Notes: generated by a model from the letters alone, not told the origin. A stretch of DNA of 64,000 nt from Nocardia sp. BMG51109 (GCF_000526215.1 NZ_JAFQ01000004.1:1178001-1242000); one strand, 5' to 3'; shown: positions 33,625 through 43,670, counted from the stretch's first letter. Translations and numbers: made by a program.

Positions 33625-36600
33625 CGCGACCGGTTCGACCGGTGCGGCGCGCTGCAGCTCGGCCCGCGCCCGCTCCTCGGCGTCCAGCAGATCGATATCG
33701 CCGACCAGCACCTGCGGATCGTCGGCCACGGCGGCCAGGACACGCTCGAACCGGCGGCCCAGCGCCTGCACCGTCGACTCGTCGAAAAGATCGGCGGCAT
33801 AGGTGATCACGGCGGCCAGATCGCCCGCCGAGCCCGCCGCGTCGTACCGGGGCTCCACGATCACCTGCAGATCGAATTTCGCCACCACCAGATCGGTGTC
33901 CAGCGCCTCGACCGTCAGGCCCGGCAGCTCCAGCGTCGGCCGCTCGGTGTTCTGGAACGACAGCATCACCTGGAACAGATCCTGCGCGCCCGAACGGTTC
34001 GGCGACACCACCTCGGCCACCCGCTCGAACGGGATGTCGGAGTTGGCGAATGCGGAAAGGTCTGCCTCCCTGGCCTTTTCGACCAGCGCGTCGAAGGTGT
34101 CGGCGGTGCTCACCCCGGTGCGCAGCGTGAGCGTGTTGACGAACATGCCGACCAGGTCGTCGAGCGCGCGCTCGCCGCGGCCCGCGATCGGCGTGCCGAC
34201 GGTGATGTCGGCGTTGCCCGTCTGCCGGGCCAGCAGCGCCGCCAGCGCCGCGTGCACGACCATGAACATCGACGAATTATGCTCGCGCGCAATGCGAAGC
34301 AGACCCTCGTGCACGGTCGCGGGCAGCTGGAAGCCGACCGCGCCGCCGCGCATCGACGGCACCGCCGGGCGCGGACGGTCCGGCGGCACCAGCGCGGCGC
34401 CGGTGACGCCGGCGAGCTGGGTGCGCCAGTAGTTCAGCTGCCGGGCCGCGATCGAATCCTCTTGATCGTCCGTACCGATCGCCTCGCGCTGCCACACCGC
34501 GAAGTCGGCGTACTGCACATCCAGTGGCGCCCAACCGGGTTCGCGGCCCTCGACGCGGGCCAGGTAGGCGGTCATCACGTCGCGGGCCAGCGGCGCCAGC
34601 GACGCGCCGTCGCCGGCGATGTGGTGCAGCACCAGCGCCAGCAGGTGGTCGTCGCCGTTGTTCAGCAGCAGCCCGCGCACCGGAACCTGGCGCGTCACAT
34701 CGAATCCGGCGGACATCAGCTCGGTGACCCGGCGCACCGGATCGCTGCCGGCCGCCACCGGCAGCCCGTCCGGCAGCACCTCGCCGACCGGCAGGATCTC
34801 CTGATACGGCAGCCCGCCGGGGCCGCCCGCCGGATAGCGGGTGCGCAGCACCTCGTGCCGCTCCAGTACATCGGTGACCGCCTCGCCCAGGGCCCGCACA
34901 TCCAGCTCGCCGGTCAGGCGGACCGCCAGCGGAATGTTGTAGGACGGCGATTCCGGATCCAACTGGTTGATGACCCACATCCGCTGCTGCGCAAGGGAAA
35001 GCGGGAGACGGCCGGTGCGCGGCGCCGGCACCAGCCGCGGCCGGACCGCGGCGCCGGGGACGATCCGCGCCGCCAGGGCGGCCACGGTCGGCGCCTCGAA
35101 CACCTCGCGCACGGCGACGTTAGAGTCCAGCGCCTCGTTGATCCGCGCCACCGCGCGGGTGGCGAGCAGCGAGTTGCCGCCGAGCGCGAAGAAGTCGTCG
35201 TCGGCGCCCACCACGCGCTTGCCGTCCGCCCCGGCCGCGAGCAGTCCGCCGAACACGTCGGCCACCGCCTGCTCGATCGGGTTGCCCGGCGGCCGGAACG
35301 CGGCCGAGCCGAGGAACTCCGGTGCGGGCAGCGCCTTGCGGTCGAGCTTGCCGTTCGGCGTGAGCGGGAATGCGTCCAGCACCACGATGGCGTCGGGAAC
35401 CATGTAGCCGGTGAGGAATTCGCCGACCCGCGACCGCAGCGCGATCGGGTCCAGGCCGGCATCGGTCTCCGGGCTCACGTAGCCCACCAGGCGGTCGCCG
35501 GTCTGCTCGTCGGAGCGCACCACCACGACGGCCTGGCCGACCCCGCCGCAGCGCAGCAGCGCCGCCTCCACCTCGCCGAGTTCGATGCGGAAGCCGCGCA
35601 GCTGCACCTGCTGGTCGCTGCGCCCGGCATATTCGAGATTCGCCTCGCCGCCGAAGCCGGCCCATCGGCCGACGTCGCCGGTGCGGTACATCCGGGATCC
35701 GGGCGGGCCGAACGGATTCGCCACGAGCCGCGCGGCGGTGAGGCCGGGGCGGCCCAGGTAGCCGCGGGACAGCTGCTCGCCGGAGATGTGCAGCTCACCC
35801 GCCACCCCGACCGGCGCCGGATGCAACCGGTCGTCGAGGACGTAGGAACTCAGGCCGGGCAGCGCGCGGCCGATGACGCTGGCCGGATTGTCGGCCAGCC
35901 GCTCGTCCACGGCCAGGAACGACACGTGCACGGTCGTTTCGGTGATGCCGTACATGTTCACCAACTGCGGTGCGGCGGAGCCGTTTCCGCCGTGCCGCTC
36001 GTACCAGCGCTGCAACTGGCGCAGATCCAGCGCCTCGCCGCCGAAGACGATGTAGCGCAGCGCGAACTTGCCCTCGCCACCGGCGCTGTAGGCCGCGCGA
36101 TCGGCCTCGGCCAGCTGGTAGAACGCCGACGGGGTCTGGTTCAGCACGGTGACCTGCTCGCGAATCAGCAACTCGCGGAACAGCTCCGGCGACCGGGACG
36201 TCAGATAGTCGACCACCACGACCGCGCCGCCGTTGGCCAGCGCGCACCACAGCTCCCACACCGAGAAGTCGAAGGCGAACGAGTGGAACAGCGTCCACAC
36301 GTCGGTCTCGTCGAACTCGAATCGCAGCTGGGTGTTGGCGAACAGCTCCAGCACGTTGCGGTGCGAGACGCCGACGCCCTTCGGCACGCCGGTGGAGCCG
36401 GAAGTGTAGATGACGTAGGCCAGATTGTGCGGCCGCAGCGGCGCGACCCGATCGGCGTCGGTGACCGGCGTATCCGGATAGTCGTCGGCCTCCTCCAGCA
36501 GCAGGACGGGAAGGTCGCTGCCGGGCAGCGCCGCCCGCTCCTCGGCGGTGGTCAGGATGCAGGCCGGGGCGGCGTCGGAGAGCATGAACTCCAGCCGCTG

Positions 36601-39600
36601 CGCCGGATAGGCGGTGTCGATCGGGAGGTAGCCGGCGCCGGCGATCAGCACGCCCAGCAGCGCCACCGGCAGCTCCTCGTTCCGCGGAACCGCCACCGCC
36701 ACCAGCGATTCCGGGCCGACGCCGCGGTCGGTCAGGGCGCGCGCGACGCGGTTGGCCCGCCGCTGCAGTTCGCCGAACGACAGCATCGCATCGTCGTAGC
36801 GGATCGCGGTCGCGCCCGGGCGCCGCTGCGCCTGCGTGTCGATCAGATCCACCAGTGTCACCGGGGGAACCTGGGCACCGGCCGAATTCCATTCGCGCAG
36901 TACCAGTTCGCGCTCACCGCGCGCCAGCACGTCGATATCGCCCACGACCGCACCGGAATCGGCGGCCACCGCGGCCAGAACGCGGCGGAACCGATCGATG
37001 AAATCCTGCACGGTGGCTTCGTCGAACAGATCGGTGGCGTAGGTGAACGCCGCCGACATGCCCTGGGACACACCGCGTTCGTCGACGGTTTCCGCCATCC
37101 CGAGCTGGAGGTCGAACTTGGCCAGCGGTACCTCGAGATCCACCCCGGACACCGCCAGGCCGGGCAGCTCCAGATGCGTCTGCGCCAGGTTCTGGAAGGT
37201 GAGCATCACCTGGAACAGTGGATGCCTGGCCGCCGACCGCACCGGGTCCAGCAGCTCGACCAGCCGCTCGAACGGCACGTCGGCGTGCCCGAAGGCCGCC
37301 ACGTCGGTGCCGCGGACCTCGCGCAGCAGTTCGTCGAACGACGCGGCCGGGTCGATCTCGGTGCGCAGCACCAGCGTATTGACGAACATGCCGATCAGAT
37401 CGTCGAGTTCGGCCTCGCCGCGGCCCGCGATCGGGGTGCCGATCGCGATGTCGCGGGTGCCCGACAGCCGGGCCAGCAGCACCGCGAGCGCCGCGTGCAC
37501 GACCATGAACAGCGTCGCACCGTGTTCGTGCGCCAGCCGGTTCAGCGCGGCGTGCACCTCGGCGTCGATCTCGAAGCCGATGGTCGCGCCGTGATAGGTG
37601 GCCGCGGCGGGGCGCGGGCGGTCGGCCGGCAGCTCCAATTGTTCGGGCAGCGCGGCCAACTGGTGCTGCCAGTAGTCGATCTGCTGCGCCAGTACCGAAT
37701 CCGGGTCGTCCTCGGTGCCCAGCGTCTCGCGCTGCCAGAGCGCGAAATCGGCGTACTGCACCGCGAGCGGCGTCCATTCCGGCGGCCCGCCCTGCACCCG
37801 ACCCAGGTACGCGGTCATCAGGTCGCGGGTCAGCGGGGCCATCGAGAAGCCGTCGCCGGCGATGTGGTGCACGACGCACACCAGCACGTGCTCGGCGTCG
37901 GCCAGTCGCAGCACACGCAGCCGCACGGGCGGTGCGGTCGTCACGTCGAACCCGCCCGTCACGGCCTCGGCGACGAGCGCGGGCACCTCGGACTCCGCGG
38001 CGTCGACCACCGAAAGCTCCGGCGCCGCACGGGGATCGGAGACCGGCAGCACCAGCTGATAGCCCTCGCCGTCCACCTCCGGATAGAGGGTGCGCAGCAC
38101 CTCGTGCCGCTCCACCAGATCGCCCACCGCGGCCCGCAGCGCGTCCGGATCCAGCGCTCCACTCAGCCGCACCGCGCCCGGAATATTGTTGACCGCGCTG
38201 TCCGGGTCGAAGCGGTTGAGGAACCACATCCGCTGCTGCGCATACGACAGCGGGATCCGCTCCGGCCGCGGCATCGGCCGCAGCTGCCGCCCGGCCGCCG
38301 AACCGGCGTGCCGTTCCACGCGTTCGGCCAGCGCGGCCACCGTGGACGCCTCGAACAGCAGCTGCACCGGCACCCGCACCGACAGCGCCGACCCGATCCG
38401 GGCGGCGGCCTGCGCGGCCAGCAGCGAGTTGCCGCCGAGTTCGAAGAAGTCATCATCGGCGCCCACCCGGCCGGCGGCGGTGGTCACCGGTTCGCCGTCC
38501 GGCTCGGCCGGCTCCTGCGGGCCCGCCGGAACCAGCAGCGCCGCGAACACGTCGGCGACGATCTCCTCCACCGGCGTCGACGGCGCCCGGAATTCCCGTG
38601 CGGTGAAGGCGGGTTCGGGCAGCCGGGCGCGATCCAGCTTGCCGATCGGCGTCAGCGGGATCTCGTCCAGCACCATGATCAGGGCCGGAATCATGTACGC
38701 GGGCAGCGTCTTCGAGAGATGATCGAAGAGTTCTGCAGTATCCGATGCCGCGCCCGCGCGGGTGTCCACGGTGGTTCCGGCCCGCGGCAGCACATACGTC
38801 ACCAGATTCATGGCGCCCGAGGGCAGGCGGCGGCCGATGGTGGCCGCGAAGTCGACATCCGGATGTTCGGTCAGCGCGTTGTCGATCTCACCGAGTTCGA
38901 TGCGGAAACCGCGCACCTTCACCTGGAAGTCCGAGCGGCCCAGGAACTCGATGCCGCCGTCGGATTCGTTGCGCCGCACCAGATCCCCGGTGCGGTACAG
39001 CCGAGCGCCCGGATTGCCGGTCTCCGCGCCGAACGGGCTCGCCACGAACCGGCCGGCCGTCAGGCCCGGCCGTCCCAGGTAACCCTGCGCGAGCACCGGT
39101 CCGGACAGATACAGCTCGCCCACCACCCCGGCCGGAACCGGCCGCAACCGCGAATCCAGCACGAACACACCGACTCCCGGGACCGCGGAGCCGATCGTGA
39201 TCGGCTCGCCCGGCGTCAGCGCGGTGGACGTCACCAGGATCGTGGCCTCGGTCGGGCCGTAACCGTTGACGAACGACCGGCCGTCCCTGGCCCACCGGCC
39301 CACCAGTTCCGGGCCGAACCGGTCGCCGATCACCATCACGGTCTCGATGTCGTCGAGCCCCGCGGGATCCACCGACTCCAGCGCGCCCGGCGTGATCAGC
39401 ATGTGCGTGGCCCGCTCGCGGCGCAGCAGATCCGCCAGTTCGTACCCGCCGAACACGTCCGGCGGCGACACCACCAGCGTCGCGCCCGAGGAGAACGCGA
39501 GCATCAGTTCCAGCACGGAGACGTCGAAATTCGGCGAGCACACGTGCATCACGCGCGAATCCTCGCTCACGCCATAGTGTTCGCGCTCGGCGGCCACCAG

Positions 39601-40206
39601 CGCGCCGAGGCCGACGTGGGTGACGACGACGCCCTTGGGCCGCCCCGTCGAACCCGAGGTGTAGATGACGTAGGCCGGATGCTGCTCGGTGAGCGGGCGG
39701 ACACGGTCGGTGTAGGAGATCGGATGCGACGGCCGCGCCGCCACCCGCTCCCGCACCACCGGATCGTCCAGCTCCAGCCAGTACACCCCGGTGCCCAGCG
39801 CCGAGCGATGCTCCGCGGTGGTCAGGCCCAGCACCGCACCGGAATCCGCCACCATGTGGTCGATGCGCTCGGCCGGATAGCCCGGATCCACCGGCACATA
39901 CGCCGCGCCCGTCTTGGCGATGGCCCACACCGCCAGCACCGACTCGATCGAGCGGGCGATGCCGATGGCGACCACGTCGCCGGCGCCGATACCGCGATCG
40001 ATGAGCTCCCGGGCCAGCCGGGACGAGGATTCGTCGAGTTCCCGATAGGTCAGCTCACGCGCGTCGGCCGGATCGTCGGTCGGGGCGGACCGGATGGCGA
40101 CCGAATCGGCCGCGGACTCGACCGCGGCGGTGAGCAGCTGTCCGAAGAGCGGGCCACCCGACCGGCGACGACGACCTCCGCGGGCGGAACGGCGGGCAGT
40201 TTCCAT
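32812..40206 (-). CDS. NRPS-A: two-module synthetase ending in C and a degenerate A domain
   Basis: About 2,464 residues, read as A1-T1-C2-A2-T2-C3-A*. Carrier serines are at about 594 and 1679. C2 (HHIAGDG, about 780) and C3 (HHIAGDG, about 1861) look active. A1 code by eye is DVLLMIGILK (unassigned); A2 is DFWNVGMVHK, one conservative change from the threonine code. The last 270 residues (about 2195-2464) are the N-terminal part of an adenylation domain that lacks the TSGSTGxPKG loop, motif A5 and everything beyond, with no carrier domain and no TE. C3 must therefore use an acceptor carrier on another protein; NRPS-B and NRPS-C both begin with A-T and lack a C domain, so they fit. I chose ATG 40206 (Arg-rich METARRSARGGRRRR) because GAGAGGTGA lies about 10 nt upstream; the frame stays open to 40284. 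No MbtH-like protein is encoded nearby. Confidence 0.94.
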   Translation of the reverse strand: METARRSARGGRRRRSGGPLFGQLLTAAVESAADSVAIRSAPTDDPADARELTYRELDESSSRLARELIDRGIGAGDVVAIGIARSIESVLAVWAIAKTGAAYVPVDPGYPAERIDHMVADSGAVLGLTTAEHRSALGTGVYWLELDDPVVRERVAARPSHPISYTDRVRPLTEQHPAYVIYTSGSTGRPKGVVVTHVGLGALVAAEREHYGVSEDSRVMHVCSPNFDVSVLELMLAFSSGATLVVSPPDVFGGYELADLLRRERATHMLITPGALESVDPAGLDDIETVMVIGDRFGPELVGRWARDGRSFVNGYGPTEATILVTSTALTPGEPITIGSAVPGVGVFVLDSRLRPVPAGVVGELYLSGPVLAQGYLGRPGLTAGRFVASPFGAETGNPGARLYRTGDLVRRNESDGGIEFLGRSDFQVKVRGFRIELGEIDNALTEHPDVDFAATIGRRLPSGAMNLVTYVLPRAGTTVDTRAGAASDTAELFDHLSKTLPAYMIPALIMVLDEIPLTPIGKLDRARLPEPAFTAREFRAPSTPVEEIVADVFAALLVPAGPQEPAEPDGEPVTTAAGRVGADDDFFELGGNSLLAAQAAARIGSALSVRVPVQLLFEASTVAALAERVERHAGSAAGRQLRPMPRPERIPLSYAQQRMWFLNRFDPDSAVNNIPGAVRLSGALDPDALRAAVGDLVERHEVLRTLYPEVDGEGYQLVLPVSDPRAAPELSVVDAAESEVPALVAEAVTGGFDVTTAPPVRLRVLRLADAEHVLVCVVHHIAGDGFSMAPLTRDLMTAYLGRVQGGPPEWTPLAVQYADFALWQRETLGTEDDPDSVLAQQIDYWQHQLAALPEQLELPADRPRPAAATYHGATIGFEIDAEVHAALNRLAHEHGATLFMVVHAALAVLLARLSGTRDIAIGTPIAGRGEAELDDLIGMFVNTLVLRTEIDPAASFDELLREVRGTDVAAFGHADVPFERLVELLDPVRSAARHPLFQVMLTFQNLAQTHLELPGLAVSGVDLEVPLAKFDLQLGMAETVDERGVSQGMSAAFTYATDLFDEATVQDFIDRFRRVLAAVAADSGAVVGDIDVLARGERELVLREWNSAGAQVPPVTLVDLIDTQAQRRPGATAIRYDDAMLSFGELQRRANRVARALTDRGVGPESLVAVAVPRNEELPVALLGVLIAGAGYLPIDTAYPAQRLEFMLSDAAPACILTTAEERAALPGSDLPVLLLEEADDYPDTPVTDADRVAPLRPHNLAYVIYTSGSTGVPKGVGVSHRNVLELFANTQLRFEFDETDVWTLFHSFAFDFSVWELWCALANGGAVVVVDYLTSRSPELFRELLIREQVTVLNQTPSAFYQLAEADRAAYSAGGEGKFALRYIVFGGEALDLRQLQRWYERHGGNGSAAPQLVNMYGITETTVHVSFLAVDERLADNPASVIGRALPGLSSYVLDDRLHPAPVGVAGELHISGEQLSRGYLGRPGLTAARLVANPFGPPGSRMYRTGDVGRWAGFGGEANLEYAGRSDQQVQLRGFRIELGEVEAALLRCGGVGQAVVVVRSDEQTGDRLVGYVSPETDAGLDPIALRSRVGEFLTGYMVPDAIVVLDAFPLTPNGKLDRKALPAPEFLGSAAFRPPGNPIEQAVADVFGGLLAAGADGKRVVGADDDFFALGGNSLLATRAVARINEALDSNVAVREVFEAPTVAALAARIVPGAAVRPRLVPAPRTGRLPLSLAQQRMWVINQLDPESPSYNIPLAVRLTGELDVRALGEAVTDVLERHEVLRTRYPAGGPGGLPYQEILPVGEVLPDGLPVAAGSDPVRRVTELMSAGFDVTRQVPVRGLLLNNGDDHLLALVLHHIAGDGASLAPLARDVMTAYLARVEGREPGWAPLDVQYADFAVWQREAIGTDDQEDSIAARQLNYWRTQLAGVTGAALVPPDRPRPAVPSMRGGAVGFQLPATVHEGLLRIAREHNSSMFMVVHAALAALLARQTGNADITVGTPIAGRGERALDDLVGMFVNTLTLRTGVSTADTFDALVEKAREADLSAFANSDIPFERVAEVVSPNRSGAQDLFQVMLSFQNTERPTLELPGLTVEALDTDLVVAKFDLQVIVEPRYDAAGSAGDLAAVITYAADLFDESTVQALGRRFERVLAAVADDPQVLVGDIDLLDAEERARAELQRAAPVEPVAAHGTALTQALAASVEDDPDGPALAFGEEAVSYQELGARSSRLARVLIGRGCGPGTGVAVRLDRGIEATVAAWAVLKAGAAVVPAGDGSELPQTPEIKAGLTAGPAPAGGVDWLVLDDPAVIGEIAGESARPVTYANRTRPLRGADPAFVAAGATLSYDDLASAVELLRARTELNFESRIFRHGRADSPTALLEVVAAGAAGASLVLPGEVTSEALADEWVTHLFADAVVLDGLDAEPLEDLRAVVVEDGPAPAGFGTADVVVAAGELLSR

Positions 40207-40283
40207 TCGAGTGCATTCACCTCTCGCGTCCAACAGGTCCGCGCGGCCGAACGAACGTCGGCGCCCCTCGCACGGTCCGGGCA

Positions 40284-40334
40284 ATCATATAGGGGTCGCG
40301 ACACCGCGGTGTCCGCTGTCGGCACCACGGTGTT
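40284..40334 (-). promoter_or_regulatory. NRPS-A promoter with two palindromic operator sites
   Basis: On the minus strand a good -10 hexamer (TATGAT, 40289-40284) has no TTGACA-like -35. In its place lies a perfect 14-bp palindrome (GACACCGCGGTGTC, 40300-40313). A second site with the same CACC...GGTG arms (40323-40332) is centred 21 bp, two helical turns, further upstream. The inferred transcript would have a leader of about 70 nt before the ATG at 40206. This arrangement suggests activator-dependent transcription by a dimeric regulator, plausibly the LuxR-type protein encoded just upstream. Confidence 0.6.
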
Positions 40335-40468
40335 TGTTGTGTTCAACGGCGTTCGCGACGCGGCACGTGGTTCGTGCTCGCCGCCATGTGCCGCTCCCTC
40401 TAGTCATCGGTACGAGGGTGCCTCGCCGTTGCGCAACCCGGCGAATCAGGTGGGTTGTGTCACAAGAT

Positions 40469-41446
40469 TTACAGCCACCCGCGCCGGATCGCCTGCACAC
40501 CCGCCTGGAACCGGGTGCTCGCGCCCAGCCGCTCCAGCAGGCTCGCGGTGCGGCGCACGACCGTGCGCCGCGACATGCCCAGCCGCCGCGCGATGGTGTC
40601 GTCGGTGGCGCCCAGCCCCATCAGGGTGAGGATGGCGCGATCGCGCTCGTCCAGCGGCTCGTTCGGGTTCACCGAGATCGGCGCGGCCAGCGACCACAGC
40701 ACGTCGAAGGTGTGTATCAGCACGTCCAGCGTGGGCGAGGGACCGATGCGCAGTCCCATCGGATCGCCGCGCCGCTCGTCGTGATGCAGCACCAGGGCGG
40801 CCCGCTCACCGTCGGCGATGACCACCTTCAGCGGCGGATCCGGCAGCGTGCGCGCCTGCGCCCCGGCGGCATTGGTGGCCAGTGCGAACCGCAGTCGATC
40901 CGGATCCTGGTAGATGGTGTCCTGATACAGGGTCTGGTAGCGGACCCCGGCATCGATGCGGGCCGACTGCAGGTCGAACAGCCGCTCGGCCTTGTCGATA
41001 TCGCTGATGTACGGACCGCGCTCGATCGCCCGCACGCCGCTGCGCGCCGCGCGCTGCAGATCCTCGAACTCGGCGATCAGTTCCCGGGTTTCGTACATCG
41101 GGGCGACGGTACCGCCGCCCCGCGCGGTGCGGCGCACCGAGCGGAACGTCTCGCCCAGCCGCGCGGCGGCCGCGTGCATGCGTGCCGTCTCGGCCTGGCG
41201 ACGCCGGGATTCGGCCTCCGACAACGCCTCCGGGGCGTGCGCGTCCCACACGGTGGTCCCATTACTGTCGATACGTACGGCGGCCTGCAGTTCACAGAGG
41301 CGGTCCAGCGCCGCCTCGACCGCCTCGAGCGGGCTTTCCAGATAACGGGCGAGTTCGGGAAGGCTGGAGCGCGGATGCTGGACGAGCGCGGCGTACGCCC
41401 GCCCGTGCACCGATCTGGGATCGAATAATTCCTGCAAGCCCGTCAC
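40469..41446 (-). CDS. LuxR-type HTH transcriptional regulator
   Basis: A protein of about 325 residues with two DNA-binding-like ends. The N-terminal 60 residues resemble a TrmB/winged-helix fold (LPELARYLESPLEAVEAALD). The C-terminal 65 residues form a LuxR/GerE-type helix-turn-helix (LMGLGATDDTIARRLGMSRR, then TVVRRTASLLERLGAS). The middle is a coiled or sensor region without a recognisable ligand domain. I prefer the GTG at 41446, which has GGGGG 8 nt upstream; an alternative GTG at 41521 would overlap the peptidase gene by 16 nt. Such standalone two-HTH regulators often sit beside actinobacterial biosynthetic clusters. Its position 262 nt upstream of NRPS-A, facing the same way, makes it the likely pathway-specific regulator acting at the palindromes at 40300-40332. 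The regulatory role is inferred. Confidence 0.85.
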   Translation of the reverse strand: MTGLQELFDPRSVHGRAYAALVQHPRSSLPELARYLESPLEAVEAALDRLCELQAAVRIDSNGTTVWDAHAPEALSEAESRRRQAETARMHAAAARLGETFRSVRRTARGGGTVAPMYETRELIAEFEDLQRAARSGVRAIERGPYISDIDKAERLFDLQSARIDAGVRYQTLYQDTIYQDPDRLRFALATNAAGAQARTLPDPPLKVVIADGERAALVLHHDERRGDPMGLRIGPSPTLDVLIHTFDVLWSLAAPISVNPNEPLDERDRAILTLMGLGATDDTIARRLGMSRRTVVRRTASLLERLGASTRFQAGVQAIRRGWL

Positions 41447-41505
41447 ACCATCAGCCCCCACAACCGAAGACCGCACCGGCGTCCGGCCATTGACGCCCGC
41501 GACGA

Positions 41506-42372
41506 TTACTGCGGTCCCCACGACTGCTGCGACAGGATCACACCCTTACTGGCCAGATAGGGCGCCGGATCCATCTTCGCGTCGCCCGGATCCCAGATCT
41601 CCAGGTGCAGGTGCGGGCCGGTGGAGTTGCCGCGGTTGCCGACGGTGGCGATCACGTCGCCGGCGTTCACCCGCTGGCCGACCTGGGTCAGGATGTCGTT
41701 GACGTGGCCGTAGACCGCGGTGGTGCCGTCGTCGTTCTTGACCCGCACCCACTGGCCGAAGCCCGACGCCGGGCCCGCCTCGATCACGGTGCCGTTCTCC
41801 ACCGAGCGGATCGGGGACCCGAGCGAATCGGCGAAGTCGATGCCGGAGTGCATGGCGCCCCACCGGTAGCCGTAGTTGGAGCTGACGGCACCGGCCACCG
41901 GACGCACCGCGGCGGGCGGGGCCGCCATCTGGTTCTGCAGGCCCTTGATGACCTGCTCGGCCTGCGACAGCGGGCCGGCCACCTCGGGCGGCAGATTCTG
42001 CAGGCCGAAGGGAGCGGGCGGCGCGGGGGCGGCGACCGGTGCGGCCACCGCCGTCGCCGGCTCCGGAGCGGCGGCCTCGGCGGGCTCCGGCTCGGCGGCC
42101 TGCTGCTCCGCCTGCTGCACCGGCGCCGAGGCCTTCGCCAGCTCGGCCGTATCGGGGCCGTTGTCGTGCCCGACGGGTAACAGCGGCGCGGCCTGCGCGA
42201 ACTGGGCGGCGGTGCCGACGATGGCACCGGCGGCCACCGCGGCGCTCGCGGCCAGTTTCACCCGGTCGGTCGTGCGCGGCTCGGCGCGGTGCCGGCTCGG
42301 CCGATCGACTACACCCTCCCTGAGCAGGTCCTTCACGGATATGGAACCGGCGGTCTCACGGTGCTGCGGCAA
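41506..42372 (-). CDS. M23-family (LytM) peptidoglycan endopeptidase
   Basis: A 288-residue protein with an N-terminal cytoplasmic stretch, a single hydrophobic segment (about 40-62, ending AQAAP) and an Ala/Pro/Glu-rich linker. The C-terminal M23 domain carries zinc ligands in HSGIDF (HxxxD) and HLHLE (HxH). It should cleave peptide cross-links or activate amidases in the cell wall outside the membrane. The start is a TTG with AGGA 6 nt upstream; no better ATG is in frame. It is upstream of the LuxR regulator on the same strand, with the stop close to or overlapping the regulator start. It probably belongs to general wall remodelling rather than peptide synthesis. Confidence 0.9.
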   Translation of the reverse strand: MPQHRETAGSISVKDLLREGVVDRPSRHRAEPRTTDRVKLAASAAVAAGAIVGTAAQFAQAAPLLPVGHDNGPDTAELAKASAPVQQAEQQAAEPEPAEAAAPEPATAVAAPVAAPAPPAPFGLQNLPPEVAGPLSQAEQVIKGLQNQMAAPPAAVRPVAGAVSSNYGYRWGAMHSGIDFADSLGSPIRSVENGTVIEAGPASGFGQWVRVKNDDGTTAVYGHVNDILTQVGQRVNAGDVIATVGNRGNSTGPHLHLEIWDPGDAKMDPAPYLASKGVILSQQSWGPQ

Positions 42373-42560
42373 GGCTCGTCCTAGCGTCGATCAACATCGG
42401 TGGCATCCCGATCCGAAACCTCGATTTCGGTAACGATTCGGCATACGCTGTGACGGAAACTGTACTCCGCCGTGACCTTTTCGCAACCTTCCGAGGGAAA
42501 TGCCCAGCTGAAGCGAGTACCGCGGTCCTGATCTACCGTTACCTGAGCCAGACTGGAGGT

Positions 42561-43613
42561 GTGATCCTCGACGACCTGCGCACCCCGATCGTGCTGGCAC
42601 CGATGGCCGGCGGACCCTCCACCCCCGAACTCGCCGCCGCCGTCTCGGCCGCGGGCGGCCTGGGCTTCCTGGCCGCGGGCTATCTGAGCGCCGGAGATAC
42701 CGCCGACCGCATCGTGCGCACCCGGGTCCTACTGGGCAACGACGCCACCCCGTTCGGCGTGAACCTGTTCGTCCCCGGCGCACCCACGCCGCCGGAGCGG
42801 TTCGCCGGATACCTGGAGCGCCTGGGCCGCAACCACCCGCTCGGCGACGCGAAGTTCGACACCGACGACTGGGACGCCAAGCTCGACGCCCTGGTCACCG
42901 ATCCGGTGGCGGTCGTGTCGTTCACCTTCGGCTGCCCGGCGGCGAGCGAGGTGGCCCGGCTGCACGCGGTCGGCTCGGAGGCGTGGGTGACGGTGACGTC
43001 GGTGGCCGAGGCACATATCGCGCTGGAGGAAGGCGCCGACGCACTGATCGCCCAGGGCGCCGAGGCCGGCGGGCACCGGGCGACCTTCGTGGACCGCCCG
43101 GACGACGACGCGGTCGATCCGCTGTCGACGCTGGCCCTGGTGCAGCTGCTCACCGCGGCGACCGATCGGCCGGCGGTGGCGGCCGGCGGGATCGCCACGG
43201 GCGCGGCCGTCGCCGCCGTCCTGACCGCCGGGGCGCGCGCCGCTCAGCTCGGCACGGCCTTCCTGAACTGCCCGGAGGCCGGGACCGCGCCGCTGCACCG
43301 CGACGCCCTCGCCATCGACACCCCGACGATGCTGACCCGCGCGTTCAGCGGCCGCCGGGCCCGCGGGCTGCGCAACCGATTCATCCTCGACCACCCCGAC
43401 GCACCGGCCGCCTACCCCGAAATCCATTACGCCACCGGGCCGTTGCGCAAGCAGGCCCGGGCCGACGGCAACGCCGACGCGGTCAACCTCTGGGCCGGAC
43501 AGACATACCCGCTGACCAGCGCAGACCCGGCCGGGGACCTGGTTCGTTCGCTGTCCGCCGGAGCGAAAGACGCTCTGAAATCGGCACTTTCGCGGGGAAT
43601 CCAGGATTGTTGA
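42561..43613 (+). CDS. Nitronate monooxygenase (2-nitropropane dioxygenase family)
   Basis: About 350 residues forming an FMN-dependent TIM barrel that oxidises alkyl nitronates. The N-terminus has the family LRTPIVLAPMAGGPS, and the central QGAEAGGHRATF contains the family GGH box, with phosphate-binding Gly-rich sequence later (AVAAGGIATGAAVAAVL). I chose the GTG at 42561, which puts the family motif at residue 7; the frame is open upstream to 42450. GGAGG lies very close to this start (1 nt), so the exact start is uncertain. The gene is transcribed away from the M23 gene, with the divergent region of about 190 nt between. No functional link with neighbours is visible. Confidence 0.9.
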   Translation: MILDDLRTPIVLAPMAGGPSTPELAAAVSAAGGLGFLAAGYLSAGDTADRIVRTRVLLGNDATPFGVNLFVPGAPTPPERFAGYLERLGRNHPLGDAKFDTDDWDAKLDALVTDPVAVVSFTFGCPAASEVARLHAVGSEAWVTVTSVAEAHIALEEGADALIAQGAEAGGHRATFVDRPDDDAVDPLSTLALVQLLTAATDRPAVAAGGIATGAAVAAVLTAGARAAQLGTAFLNCPEAGTAPLHRDALAIDTPTMLTRAFSGRRARGLRNRFILDHPDAPAAYPEIHYATGPLRKQARADGNADAVNLWAGQTYPLTSADPAGDLVRSLSAGAKDALKSALSRGIQDC

Positions 43614-43633
43614 CAACGTTTTTCGTTTAGAAT
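43607..43633 (+). promoter_or_regulatory. Possible sigma-A promoter for the SCO5389-family gene
   Basis: TTGTTG at 43607-43612 and TAGAAT at 43628-43633 with a 15-bp spacer, overlapping the end of the previous gene. An overlapping TTGACA gives only a 12-bp spacer. It is AT-rich compared with its surroundings. The assignment is tentative. Confidence 0.35.
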
Positions 43634-43670
43634 CGGGTGACATCATCCGCCATCCCACGAGGAGAGCGCT

